Assembly (NCBI GenBank): GCA_904063045.1
Contig: CAJFCJ010000015.1
Coordinates: forward strand, 744,001 to 808,000
Direction: 5' to 3'
Length of the DNA: 64,000 bases
From: Dimorphilus gyrociliatus
Taxonomy: Eukaryota > Annelida > Polychaeta > Dinophilidae
Position numbers and translations under genes: made by a program. Shown here one piece after another: positions 1 to 10,814 of this stretch (its first letter is position 1; each line of letters begins with the position of its first letter). Below the pieces are notes generated by a model, which was given only the letters and a program-made list of their open reading frames with translations, had not been told where the DNA came from and did no database searches.

Positions 1-2959
1 TCGGCGAAAAGTTCAGAGTAAAATTCAATCGTTTGCCTGATTGGAAGACTGATTACGAAATTGGAAAATATTTAATAGAGTAAATATAAATAAATAATAC
101 AAACTGTATTTGATATATTTAATTGTATTATTTTTGTTTATTTAAGCAACGGAGTTCTAGTTCATCTTGATGATTATATGGAAAAATTTAACTTACTTGC
201 GTTAGTATTATAATCAATTGCTTTATTAAGATTTATACTTCTCCAATTATTATTATTATTAATATTATCGTTTAGGTATATGACGCAAAAACTGTTTCGT
301 TTCTCAAAGAAAGAATGTACGGAAGAAAGTCCTGATAATCCAATGTTTCAGGAAGTACTATTAGCTGGACAATTATATCAGCGTTTTTTGCAAGAGAAGG
401 TTGAAAATTGGTTACATACTTTTAAGACGTTTTCTTTGAAGGTAATGAAAAATGCAGAAGAAAATGATACTATGGATTTAAGTAAGATAAATAATTAAAA
501 GAGAAAACATAATTATACAACATACTGTATATATTTATTTATTTTTCACGTTTTAGATTTCTTTTCTAAAGTGATAAAGATGACGCAACAAATTACAGCA
601 GCAGCGGAATACCTTATAGCTACGGGTAACCTTAGGTCATTGACTAATATTGGTTTACTTCAGGTTATAAGATTATTATATATTTTATAAATTTTTGGGG
701 TTAAAAATCTATAAATTATCAAATTTATCTCATATATTATTATATATTCCTTACAGACAACTGGTCTTGTTTTGGTTGCAGATAGATTAAATTTTCAAAG
801 ATTTTTATCACATTTCCAATCGATACACAGAGGAGCATTTTTTACTGAAATGAGAACCACCGGAGTTAGAAAACTGCTTCCCGAAGCTTGGGGATTTATA
901 TGCCCTGTTCACACGCCTGACGGCTCTCCTTGCGGTTTACTAAATCATTTAACAGCAAATTGCCAAGTTCTAACGCAAGCTGAAGACGAAGAAGGAATCC
1001 ATTCGGTTTTGTCCTCTTTTGGTATGAGAGATATTGGAGATATCCTACAATTTACCAATCAGAGTTATACTGTTCTATTAAACGGTAAGGTTCTAGGATG
1101 TTTGAAAGATGAAAATGCTGGGGAAGCTGTTACTGCTCTTAGGCGTTTTAAGGTTTTAGGCGAGGAGAATATCCCGTCGTCTTTGGAAATTTGCTTTGTG
1201 AAGAGAACTAATGTGGCCAGCCAATATCCTGGAATATACTTATTTACAACCTCTGCTAGAATGCTTAGACCCGTTAAGAATCTAATAGAAGATGAAATTG
1301 AGCTTATTGGCACTTTCGAACAGGCTTACTTGGATATTTGTATAACTGCTGATGAATTTCACAAAGGTCTAACAACTCATATGGAATTAAGTGAAACGGC
1401 TATGTTATCCACTCTAGCTAGCTTGACGCCCTTCTCTGACAATAATCAATCTCCAAGGAACATGTATCAGTGTCAGATGGCTAAGCAAACCTTAGCAACA
1501 CCGGTTCACGCTTATCAATTTCGTTCGGATAATAAATTGTATAAATTGGAGACGGGACAAAGCCCACTTGTTAGACCTTATGCTCATGACCATTATAAAA
1601 TGGATGAATATCCCATGGGAACAAATGCAATTGTTGCTGTTATTTCTTATACAGGCTATGATATGGAGGATGCTATGATCATTAGTAAAAGTGCTGAAGA
1701 GAGAGGCTTCTGTCATGGTACAGTTTATAAGACGGATGTAAGATTTTGTTATACAATGCATGTATATAAATTTATTTTATAGCTATATATCTTTTTTGAT
1801 TTGTCGTCACAGTTTGTCAGCTGTTCTGAAAAATCTGGCAGAGGAAATAGACTAAAGAGTACTGATTTTGTCTTTGGTATTTGTTAAATATTTTTGTTTC
1901 ATTAACGTTAAAGGTTAAATTATTTCCTCTTTTATAACAGGAATTAAACCCAACGATCCGAGAATTGTCGGTAGTAGTTATATGTTGGAAGCAGATGGTT
2001 TCCCCCCACTAGGTTCACTTTTACGGGCTGGTGATCCTTATTATGCTTCCATAAATTTACAAACTGGTGAAATGAAAGTTAAAAAATACGAAAAAAATGA
2101 GGACGCTTTTATTCATTGTGTTAAAGCTATTGGAACTTCGTATACCGAGGATAATAGATATATTTCAGCCGCTGTCACGTTAAGATACAGAAGAAACCCA
2201 ACTATAGGAGATAAATTTTCATCCAGACACGGTCAGAAAGGTATTTGCAGTCAGCTGTGGCCAGTAGAAGATATGCCTTTCACGGAGAGTGGGATGACTC
2301 CTGATATCCTTTTCAATCCTCATGGCTTCCCTTCAAGAATGACAATAGGTATGTTAATCGAAAGTATGGCTGGAAAGAGTGCTTGTATGCACGGTAAAGT
2401 CCATGAGGCTAGTCCGTTCGTGTTTAATGAGGAGGATACTGCTTATGATTACTTCGGCAAACATCTAGTAGCTGCGGGATATAATTATTACGGCACAGAA
2501 AGATTATATAGTGGGACAAATGGAGAAGAAATAGAAGCTGATATATTTATAGGAACAATTTACTATCAGAGGTTGCGTCACATGGTTTCTGATAAATTTC
2601 AAGTCCGTACTACAGGACCTGTCGATTCGTTGACACTTCAGCCGGTTAAAGGAAGAAGTCGAATGGGTGGTGTACGTTTCGGAGAGATGGAAAGGGACGC
2701 ATTAATTGCTCACGGAGCAAGTTATCTTGTTCAAGACCGTCTCATGAACTGTTCAGATAGATGTGCAGTGAGGATTTGCAAAAAATGCGGAGATATGCTT
2801 TCGCCAATTTTAGATAACACCAAAAATGATTCAGCCTGGAAATGCCTTTTATGCAAGTCTCGTAAGCATATTGAGACTATTCATATACCTTACATTATGA
2901 AAGTTTTTGCGGCCGAACTTGCAGCAATCAATGTTCGTCTGCAGTTAGATTGTTTATAA
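1..2959 (+). CDS. POLR1B: DNA-directed RNA polymerase I subunit RPA2 (second largest subunit), 5' end outside window
   Basis: Second-largest subunit of RNA polymerase I, which transcribes pre-rRNA in the nucleolus. I read exons at 1-79, 147-200, 276-441, 557-663, 757-1737, 1813-1876 and 1941-2959; all have GT-AG borders and stay in frame. Signature blocks include RRLLPEAWGF-like KLLPEAWGFICPVHTPDGSP, the NQSPRNMYQCQMAKQ block, ISYTGYDMEDAMII, and GDKFSSRHGQKGICSQLWP in the hybrid-binding region. The C-terminus carries a CxxC...CxxC zinc-binding module (CKKCGDM, CLLCKS) and ends in the usual basic/hydrophobic anchor near LAAINVRLQLD. The wording of these blocks fits Pol I rather than Pol II or III, for example the NPDSP-like stretch followed by QEVLLAGQLYQ and TGNLRS. 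The N-terminal protrusion and lobe lie off the left edge. It converges on the creatine kinase gene 570 bp downstream. Confidence 0.95.
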
Positions 2960-3531
2960 TAATACTTATTGTTAATTCATAAAGATAAATCCTATTATTT
3001 TTTGTTTAAAGTGAACGACGGATTACAAATTTCGTCTATAAATTAAGAAGTTTTATGATTTTAATGGCTTCGTAAGAGAAATAGGTTGAGTAAATAATGG
3101 TATAATAAAGAAATAGGTACGTGGATAAGTAGGAAACACAGAGATATGACGGGTTGGAATGTCTAATAAAGCAAGTCCACTTAATTCTTTTCCCATTCGG
3201 AATCCCATTCATATATAATATCTTATGTATACCGTCCTCGTTAATTCGAATTGCAGACCTAACTAAGCCTAGTCTGTCCTATTTATTTTACTTTATGGGC
3301 GTGTCTTGTCTGGGTAGTTGCCTTTTTAGACACGATATTTCCTAATTAATTTATTAAGCTTGAAGATGAGGATGAACGATAATAAATTTTGAAGGTGAAG
3401 AATCTTAGATCTAGGTAAATGTAATAAATGAACGATAAAGGTCAAATTCTAGCGATTATATTTTGCTACTCAAGCCAAAAATTTTGTCTGCACAAAACAA
3501 ATAAGCACACAAAATAAAGAATAAAGGTTCT
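2960..3531. other. Intergenic, convergent POLR1B / creatine kinase 3' flanks
   Basis: AT-rich spacer between two convergent genes. It should hold both 3' UTRs. An AATAAA-like signal lies near 3106 on the plus strand. The open frame at 3154-3345 has no recognisable domain and I regard it as chance. Confidence 0.6.
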
Positions 3532-4671
3532 CTATTTAATCTTCTCTTTTGGGATAAGATCTTCGATACTTTGTCCCTTTTCTAGTTTCTTTTCCATTTC
3601 AACAAGTAGATTAACGCCGTCAACAACAAATTGTGCTAGTTGCACTTCCGAATAACCAAGACGATCGCTGTTGGAGATATCGTAAGTCCCTCCAGTGGCT
3701 TCGGTGTCTACGCCACCAGTTCCTCTCTTTTGCAGGCGAAGTTTGTCCAATATGGCATTCAATTGTTTTTCATCTTTGCTAAGCTTTGGGATCTTAACAT
3801 GGACACCAGCTCTAAGACCAGTTCCGAGATTCGAGGGACAGGTTAGAATGTAGCCGAGATGCTCATTCCACATGTAGGATTGACCTTTAGCTTTCATGCA
3901 GTCTTCTACCTTTTGGAGACCTTCGCAAAATCTACGGAAAACAGATTTCATATCGCCACCCTTTTGCATAGAGATGACACGAGTATGATCTTCTTCATTG
4001 ATCCAAACAAGGAAGGTCTTTTCATCATTGTGCCAAATTCCTCTGGCATCGGGCCAATCCCTAGCCATTCCAGCGCAAGTAAGTAGGGGAGATACTGGTT
4101 TATCAAAAAGGAAATGATCTTCGATCAGTTGATTTTGCTCCTTTTCGGTCATTGTCGACAAAGGATAGTATTTTCCTTTGTATTCGCCAGTGAGAGAACC
4201 AAGAGCCTCGGTGACAATACTTTCCACCTTTCTTCTCTCTCCTCTAGTGCAGTGAGGTGGGAGGGCAATTCCCTTAATAGATCTACCAGTTCTAACTCTT
4301 GAAGAGAGAACATACTTAGGATCGAATTCGCCACCCTTTAGCTTGGTCCAATCCAAGTCGGAAGGATGTTTTTGATCGGGACCATAGCCGCCGTGTCTAC
4401 CGTCAATGATCGGGTCTAAAAGTTCCTTGAAAACGGTGTAAGTTTCTTCATCGCCGGCAACAGCTCCAACAGTCATAATAAAAGGATGGCCGGGATTATC
4501 GACACCAGTTTGGATAACTTGATCAAGCGTGAAACCACTTGGAGTAACCTTATCACGCAAATTGGCGTAAATCTCCTTGGTCAAGCATTTAGCCATCCAG
4601 TTATTATGCTTACTCAAGTCTGGGAAATCTTCCTCAGCCTTATATTTCTTTTGGTTCACATTTCCAGGCAT
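3532..4671 (-). CDS. CK: Cytoplasmic creatine kinase (phosphagen kinase), single exon
   Basis: Transfers phosphate between ATP and a guanidino compound to buffer cellular ATP. The 379-residue intronless frame matches the usual cytosolic creatine kinase length (about 380). The N-terminal all-alpha domain has [17 protein letters not shown] and DGRHGGY. The ATP:guanido catalytic domain has [42 protein letters not shown], the active-site cysteine in [11 protein letters not shown], and [10 protein letters not shown]. Residue Arg92 in DGRHGGY corresponds to the position that is Arg in creatine kinases but different in lombricine, taurocyamine, glycocyamine and arginine kinases, so creatine is the best-supported substrate. 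There is no mitochondrial presequence. A TTTTAG acceptor-like site just upstream of the ATG suggests a 5' UTR intron. Substrate assignment is inference; family membership is secure. Confidence 0.95.
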   Translation of the reverse strand: MPGNVNQKKYKAEEDFPDLSKHNNWMAKCLTKEIYANLRDKVTPSGFTLDQVIQTGVDNPGHPFIMTVGAVAGDEETYTVFKELLDPIIDGRHGGYGPDQKHPSDLDWTKLKGGEFDPKYVLSSRVRTGRSIKGIALPPHCTRGERRKVESIVTEALGSLTGEYKGKYYPLSTMTEKEQNQLIEDHFLFDKPVSPLLTCAGMARDWPDARGIWHNDEKTFLVWINEEDHTRVISMQKGGDMKSVFRRFCEGLQKVEDCMKAKGQSYMWNEHLGYILTCPSNLGTGLRAGVHVKIPKLSKDEKQLNAILDKLRLQKRGTGGVDTEATGGTYDISNSDRLGYSEVQLAQFVVDGVNLLVEMEKKLEKGQSIEDLIPKEKIK

Positions 4672-6199
4672 AATCGATTTTTTTCTCTTTTAATTGATTC
4701 TAAAATGAAAAAAAAGCCTTTTTACATATAAAATATCGTATAAAATGCAACGTGATAAATTAATATCAGAAAAGAAAATTTGTCTACGTGTCAATTTTCT
4801 TTTTGAGTAGTATCGTTAAAACACGCCTTAATTTTTTTTTCTTCCATAAAAGAGAAAAGAATCATTTTTTTTTTAACACGTAATGTCTGAAAAAACTAAT
4901 ATGGTTGGTTTGCCACGGTAGTTATAACGACCTCATCGACTGGCTACAGCAAAGTTTATTAAGCCTACTCAAAGCAAATAATTTCTCGTTCATTTTTTTT
5001 CTTTTCAAAACTAAATCTTTCACGAATAGAAACGCCTTGAAAAAGCAAAAAGGTATCAACCTTCAATTACATGAACGAGTTTTCGGACATGGTCGTATTG
5101 ATTGTTCCGTTTATAATATATTACGCTTTGATATTCAAAAATCGTTTTATCTAGGTATTAAAAACGACTAGATTATTATATTACCATAGAACATTGTTCA
5201 GGTATAAACCTACGCTACAGGAAAAGTGTTAAAAATTCGGAAAATTCAAGAACATTTAAAAAAAAATGGAGTATCTGAATTTTCGCAGACATTTCATAAA
5301 AAATGTCGTTAAGAGTACTTATATCATTTAACGTAATATTCTAAAAAATTTAGGTCAAATAAAATAAAACTTTTTACAATTTTATCAAACAATTGGCTTA
5401 AGCCTATATAATAATTTCGGCTAGTATAGTAATTGTGCAAAAGAAATAAGAAATTATGATATATTTTTACCTTACTTCGAACAAGTAATGCTGTCACCAC
5501 GCGAGCTGGTAGGCGAATAACTAATTAATCGTAACCGAGGTGCTCACCAGGGGTGGCACAAGAAAAATTAATAGCGACATCTACCTTTGCTAATAATGAA
5601 TATTTGCTATTCATTCGTTCTATAAACTTTTCTTTTTATAACATAACCCCCTTAAATAAACCTAAAATCAGAACAAGAAGGGAATCCTATTATCCGATGA
5701 AAAGTATATTGTTTCAAAGAACTATAGATAGAGGGGAACGCCTTAAAAAAGAAAGTAACGCCGTTCTAAGTAGAAAAAAACAGGAAACAGCGCTGTAATC
5801 ATAAAGATAAATCAAATAGCTTATAGAAGATTTGCTGAACAAAAAAAATAACAGAATAGAACTCACTTAATTATTACCAGTTAAATATGTTTATAAAGTA
5901 TGTTACCAGTCTTATGAAAGGAATATTTCACTTTCATAACTATACTTGTAGCGATGAAAAATTATCGATTGAGCGACTGACTAACCTATTTGTTACTACT
6001 TTTATTAATTTAAAAGAAGTACGGCATCTCTTAATGAAAGAGACAGAGAGAGAGAGAGAAAATTGAGAAATAATGTGTTACTATACTGATATAAACTGTA
6101 TATCATTTATCAGATGTATAAAAGTAAATAACCATTCAATCAATTTATTTGTGCTTGTTAATGGATTAATCTTATCTTTCTTGTTTAATTTGTTATTAA
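4672..6199. other. Intergenic, 1.5 kb upstream of creatine kinase
   Basis: AT-rich sequence between two minus-strand genes. It contains the probable promoter and 5' UTR of the creatine kinase and the 3' flank of the ATPase gene. A short AG-repeat lies near 6043-6059. The open frames at 4905-5171 and 5553-5798 have no recognisable domain, and I saw no RNA gene. Confidence 0.5.
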
Positions 6200-7405
6200 T
6201 TACTTAGTCATCCGTTCTTCAAAGACTCTTTTAGATAGTCTAGAGTCGAATTTTAATTTTAATTTGCCATTTGATTTTTTTAATTTTAGAACGCCAAGTA
6301 TAAGGAGATTATGGATTTCTTCTTCGGAGAATTCTTTGTGAATATCTTCTAAAAATATACCGTCTTTGGATTTACCTATTTTTATCATGATCTTCCACTT
6401 TTCACTCGTCTTATACGCTATTAATAATCTTTCGTTCTCTTTTTCTATTAATTGTTGGGCGGTTTCTTCAAAGTTAATACCTAATATCCAATCTTTTTTA
6501 AATCTCTCGAGATATTCTAATCTTCCACCAACTAAAGAAATAATTTCGCATATCCTACTCTTATCCATTTTTAATTTACATTTGTAATTTCCATCTTCGT
6601 CAAAGATTGTTATAGGATTATTTAAGTAGCTAAACGATTCTTCGAATGTCAAATCTCTAATTGTCAAGGTTGAACCTGATCTTTTCCAGAGAGTCTGATG
6701 ATTTTCAAGCAGTCGTAGACAGGAAGAATAATTACTACTTGATACGAAAACTACTTTTATAGAATTCCTTATGGCCCATTCATTAGCCTTGAGTAACAAG
6801 GTTCTAACGAATTCTTCATTCTCTTCTTCTAAATTCTCAAAGTTGTCTATAACAATTACTGGTAATTTACCTGTTTGTTCATTAAATTCTTTAGTAGCTT
6901 GTTCAATATCTTCTAAAATGCTCTCGAGAATGTTATTCATTGTGTAATTCAATAAATTCTTTAAATACCATTCTAATTTTAGATTGAATGCAAAGTACAA
7001 GTCCTTTGGAAAAACTTTGGCTGATCGGACAGGCACGTAGAGCATCCACGTTTCATTTCCATCGCTGCTCATCCGGCTTTTGATTAATTCAACTATAGTC
7101 CTCGTTTTACCAGTTCCTTTTTGACCATTAACAATATAAAATAAATTAGTGGGACTAGACGAGAGAACATCGCATAATCTTTGTTCTAGTTTTGGTCGTC
7201 TTTGGTAAGGTAAGACAATATCGTTTTCATTGTTAAGTAGACAGCCATATTTTAATTTATCACCAATATATAACCTACGATTCATATAGTAGTAAGTACC
7301 ATATATAAATAGAGATGTTGTTGAACCTATAACCCCAAAAATAGTTCCTCTATGATAGAAAATACCCAGATGTTTATATAATTTCTTATAACGGAAGACT
7401 TTCAT
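6200..7405 (-). CDS. Membrane-anchored P-loop ATPase of STAND/archaeal-ATPase-like type, unknown role
   Basis: A 401-residue intronless frame whose precise family I do not recognise. Residues 1-19 are basic and aromatic (MKVFRYKKLYKHLGIFYHR), followed by one hydrophobic segment at about 20-40, so it may be a signal-anchored or mitochondrial membrane protein. Walker A is GQKGTGKT at 94-101. Walker B is VIVID at 183-187, followed by NFE. A sensor-1-like strand reads VVFVSSSN. A charged, probably winged-helix-like C-terminal third follows. The order Walker A, Walker B, sensor strand, helical tail resembles ATPase_2/STAND NTPases found in archaea, bacteria and scattered eukaryotes. No HEAT, TPR, WD or effector domain is fused to it. 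Composition (Lys/Asn/Ile rich) is like its neighbours, so recent transfer is not obvious. The gene structure is simple, but several neighbours are intron-poor too. Confidence 0.75.
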   Translation of the reverse strand: MKVFRYKKLYKHLGIFYHRGTIFGVIGSTTSLFIYGTYYYMNRRLYIGDKLKYGCLLNNENDIVLPYQRRPKLEQRLCDVLSSSPTNLFYIVNGQKGTGKTRTIVELIKSRMSSDGNETWMLYVPVRSAKVFPKDLYFAFNLKLEWYLKNLLNYTMNNILESILEDIEQATKEFNEQTGKLPVIVIDNFENLEEENEEFVRTLLLKANEWAIRNSIKVVFVSSSNYSSCLRLLENHQTLWKRSGSTLTIRDLTFEESFSYLNNPITIFDEDGNYKCKLKMDKSRICEIISLVGGRLEYLERFKKDWILGINFEETAQQLIEKENERLLIAYKTSEKWKIMIKIGKSKDGIFLEDIHKEFSEEEIHNLLILGVLKLKKSNGKLKLKFDSRLSKRVFEERMTK

Positions 7406-7436
7406 TGAAAATTATCATGTTACTCTTTTTTTTACA

Positions 7437-7462
7437 ATATATATATATATATATATATATAT
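7437..7462. repeat. (AT)n microsatellite
   Basis: An uninterrupted alternating AT tract just upstream of the ATPase start codon. Further imperfect AT tracts continue to about 7522. Confidence 0.9.
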
Positions 7463-7616
7463 GTAAATATGTATTAATAAATATTCATATATATAGATAT
7501 ATATATATATTATATATATATTTATACAGTAATATAGTTTTTTAAATATTTGAAATTAGAAGTTTTAATTATTTTTCAACAGAGTTTTTTTTATATAAAA
7601 AAAAAATGCTTCAAAG

Positions 7617-9486
7617 TTAAAAAATTACTCGTCCTTTACATATAACCTTATCTTTAGCTCCTCTTAAGATAGGTATTGCATAGGCAGCTATTCTTTTGCC
7701 CTTTTTAACTTGATAATTAGGGACTAACGGTTCGTGGAGTAGTGGGTTAAACGTTGGTGGAGAGACGTCAAAAGTAAGCATTGGTTGCTGGATAGTCATC
7801 TTCCAAACAAGTTGAGCGCATGCTAAAATAAAATTACCGATTTCTTTTTTTTTCCTTATCAAGTTCATTGGTAGTTCGTTAGAGAATATTTTATAAACCC
7901 TTCTCTCCGCTTCCTACAAAAACAAACGTAACTTACGATTAATTAATTTAAAGATATACAATTAATTATTCAATTACCTCTGCTAATGGTGTAACGTCTG
8001 CTCTAAAAATTTCTTGTTTAAGAGAATCTCTTATAAACTGTTCCAATTTCAAAACATTCTCTTTTTTCTTTGTATTTCTTTAGTATTAATATATTAAGGA
8101 GAAATATTAAAATAATTAATTTTAAGGTGATTATTCTTACGTTGTCATGTCAACTTTTATCTTCCCTCCATCTCTTAATTCTTTTACAGTTTTTACTGGC
8201 TGTTGAGCGAGCCGTACGGTCAAACTGCTTACCTGTTGCAAAGTAGGCCTAGCGAGAACGTAACATTCCTAAGATTAATTGAGAAGAAAAATTATTTTTT
8301 GAACTTTTGATCGCTTTAAAGAGAATGTCAAGCTACTTACCCTAAGATAAGTGTGTAAAAGATCAATTATCTTTTCATCACTAATTGAAGAAACAGTTCT
8401 CCTTAAACATTCTTCTGCCTCTTCCCATTTAAAGTCCATTAACTTTTCAAAATCGCTTTTAATCTATATATATATATATATATACATATGTCAAATTTTA
8501 ATTACTAGATTATTAATCGAAGAGGAAGTAGAAGAAGGGGAAAGAAAAATGGAATAACCTCCTGGGATAGGTCTATATTAGTTCCTGAAGAAGGCAATCT
8601 ATGAAAAAAAAAGAGTAAGTAGGCCTATTGTTAAAAATTATTCATTCTCAGTGAAAATTATAAAATTAGGCTAACTCGGTATATTGTTTTCCCTTGTTTT
8701 TGGATAATTTATCAGATTGGTCAAGATTCAGATCTGTTTTTTCCAATTGACTTATTAACGAATCGAACGAATCGATCTGTTGATTTGATTTTGTAGTAGT
8801 TTCTGAAAGGCCACGCCTAATCGTTTTCCATTCATTGGTTATCTAGTTTTTAGTAAATATTCGCTCTTTTAGTAAATTCAGGTATTTTTAACATTCCCTT
8901 AAGTTACCTGTGTAATTAAAGTTTCAAGACTGATCGATTTCGGTTCTTCTTCAGTATTGCCATTAGTTAGTGAAGAATCGGATTGATTTGTATTATTTGC
9001 AGGATTATCATTAGGTACTTCTTCTTTTACGCGTTTTTGAGGTATGTATCCGGAAGCGAATTTAAGGCGATCTTCCATACTGAGAAAACTGGATGCCACT
9101 TCTGCCAATTGTTCATTCCACAGTTTCAGTTGAAAGGATAAATTCTGACGTTGGAGAAGTTTTAGAACTGATTCTAATTCTTTCTCATTTTCACAGTTCT
9201 CAAACAGATGGCGACAGCGTTTTAATGCTGTTGCATCAGGAATTTTCGTCGGTAAAAGTTTAGCTGCTTCTTCGTAGTTCTCCTCCAAATGTGCTTGAAG
9301 GTTAGCTAACTTGTTTTGCAGCTGCTCTAACGTAGCTATATGGCTTCCAAACGAAGAATTTGACTCCATTGTCTTATCATAAGACCAAGATGGATTTCGC
9401 ACGGATTTGCGTAATGCAACGGCAACATTATTTAAGACGTTTGACCAATTAGCCAGACTTTTCTCTTCTTGACTGTTCAATTCCAT
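7617..9486 (-). CDS. SPATA18: Mitochondria-eating protein (MIEAP/SPATA18)-like protein
   Basis: In vertebrates MIEAP binds cardiolipin and helps eliminate damaged mitochondria. I assembled seven exons: 9486-8908, 8842-8676, 8598-8559, 8463-8341, 8268-8141, 8077-7978 and 7913-7617. All borders are GT-AG and the sum is exactly 478 codons (477 residues; human about 538). The N-terminal half is helical/coiled-coil (for example residues around LEQLQNKLANLQAHLEENY) with an acidic Asn/Ser-rich linker. The C-terminal half has the family pattern: a block FEKLMDFKWEEAEECL, then LLHTYLRECYVLA, and finally CAQLVWKMTIQQPMLTFD followed by a terminal VICKGRVIF. The human protein has equivalent motifs near its C-terminus (a Cys/Met-rich helix then EPPLDIAY, and a VIMKGEAV-type strand). 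The N-terminal half is weakly conserved, so the assignment rests on the C-terminal domain. Confidence 0.75.
8465..8484. repeat. (TA)n microsatellite in an intron
   Basis: A short TA run within intron 3 of the MIEAP-like gene, immediately beside the splice acceptor of exon 4 on the minus strand. Confidence 0.85.
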
Positions 9487-10479
9487 GGCCGTAACTGAAA
9501 AAAAACCTGTAAAGAAATCGGCCTTTCTTATAATTCTGGCAGATTCAATTCACTTCAGTCTGTATTGTTCCGTTCAGGCCCCAGTCATTTTCTATTCAGG
9601 TCGTCTCATGTAATTTAAATTTAAGGTGTTGTCCTCAATTGGCTAGCCTAGTATAGTAAGCTATTCGTAAATAGTAAAGAAAACCTATCTTATAAATATT
9701 AATATCCAGCTTTCTTTTTCGCTCCTTCAAAGAGAAAGTAACTTTTCTCCTTCTATCAATGCATTCATTCTTATATCTATTGAATATCTCATAGAATAAG
9801 GAACACAAGTCATTTCTTTAAATATAAGAAAAAGATTCAAAATGAACAGTCTAGATAAAGTCCAAATTGATGAAGTCATTCAATTTTTAATTATGATTAA
9901 CGATTTCTAACTGGATAATCCCTATTTTTTTTTATAATTATAGAAACTTAATGCATTAACGGATTAAATCTTGCAATTACAATGAACGTTATTATTAAAA
10001 AAGTATGTAGAAGGTGGTGTGTTAAGAGTTTAGGAACATTTCGATATGGATTTATACTATTCCTCTGAAGTCCAGATTCCCAAGTACATTCTTTATCTTT
10101 GTTATAGAAATTTTATACTATTAATTCTTGACAGTCTAAACTAATTAACTATACAATTAAACAATTGAAAACTGCTATATTTAGTTAAACATTCTAAATT
10201 CTTGATACATTTTAACCAATTTTTACTAATTTTCAATTAGAATTCTATATTAATCGGGGAATAATAATATACATAAGACACTATGACAAGATAAGGTATA
10301 AACACTTAACATAAGGTAAATATTACTGAGAAAGTTATTAGTGAACAAGTAGTACTTCTTGCATTCCTCTCTTTTCTTTAACATACCATAGTATTCAATA
10401 AATTCAATAGGAGAAGATATTTCATTCAAGACAAGGAAGAAGGTCAGATTAAAATCCTAGATTTTAAGTAAATATACTG

Positions 10480-10499
10480 TATATATATATATATATATA
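10480..10499. repeat. (AT)n microsatellite
   Basis: Perfect alternating AT run in the gene-poor stretch. Confidence 0.85.
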
Positions 10500-10720
10500 A
10501 AGAAGAAGAAACACCTAAAATAGTGTATATTATAATGTTATTTAACTCTGATTTATAATAATTTTTAACTATGTTTAAACGACAAGAGTAGCAATATCAT
10601 ATTGGAGCGATAATGCAATATTAAACTGTGCTATGTTATTATTTTACTATTATTATTATTATTATTACTGAATGCTGGTATTCAAATAATATTATTTTCA
10701 TATTAAAAACTTTTTAGAGA

Positions 10721-10814
10721 AAGGGAGGGGTCGAGGGGCAAGGACCATGGGGCTTGGTTTGAGTGCTGGGAGGGGGGCATGGGTGGGGAGACAGGGGCGC
10801 CGAGTTGTGGGCGT
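10721..10814 (+). other. G-rich island with many G-runs
   Basis: About 94 bases of G-rich DNA inside otherwise very AT-rich sequence. At least nine runs of three or more G occur on the plus strand, including GGGAGGGG, GAGGGGC, GGGAGGGGGG and GGGTGGGG. They have short loops, so G-quadruplex formation is plausible. There is no open reading frame of note. Confidence 0.7.

Noticed and set aside
5460-5560. Slightly GC-richer patch with inverted-repeat look, considered as a tRNA or small RNA
   Set aside because: I could not fold it into a cloverleaf, and no A-box/B-box pair is convincing.
7437-7522. AT-repeat cluster considered as a transposon terminal inverted repeat
   Set aside because: It is simple sequence without a target-site duplication, a partner copy or a transposase frame nearby.
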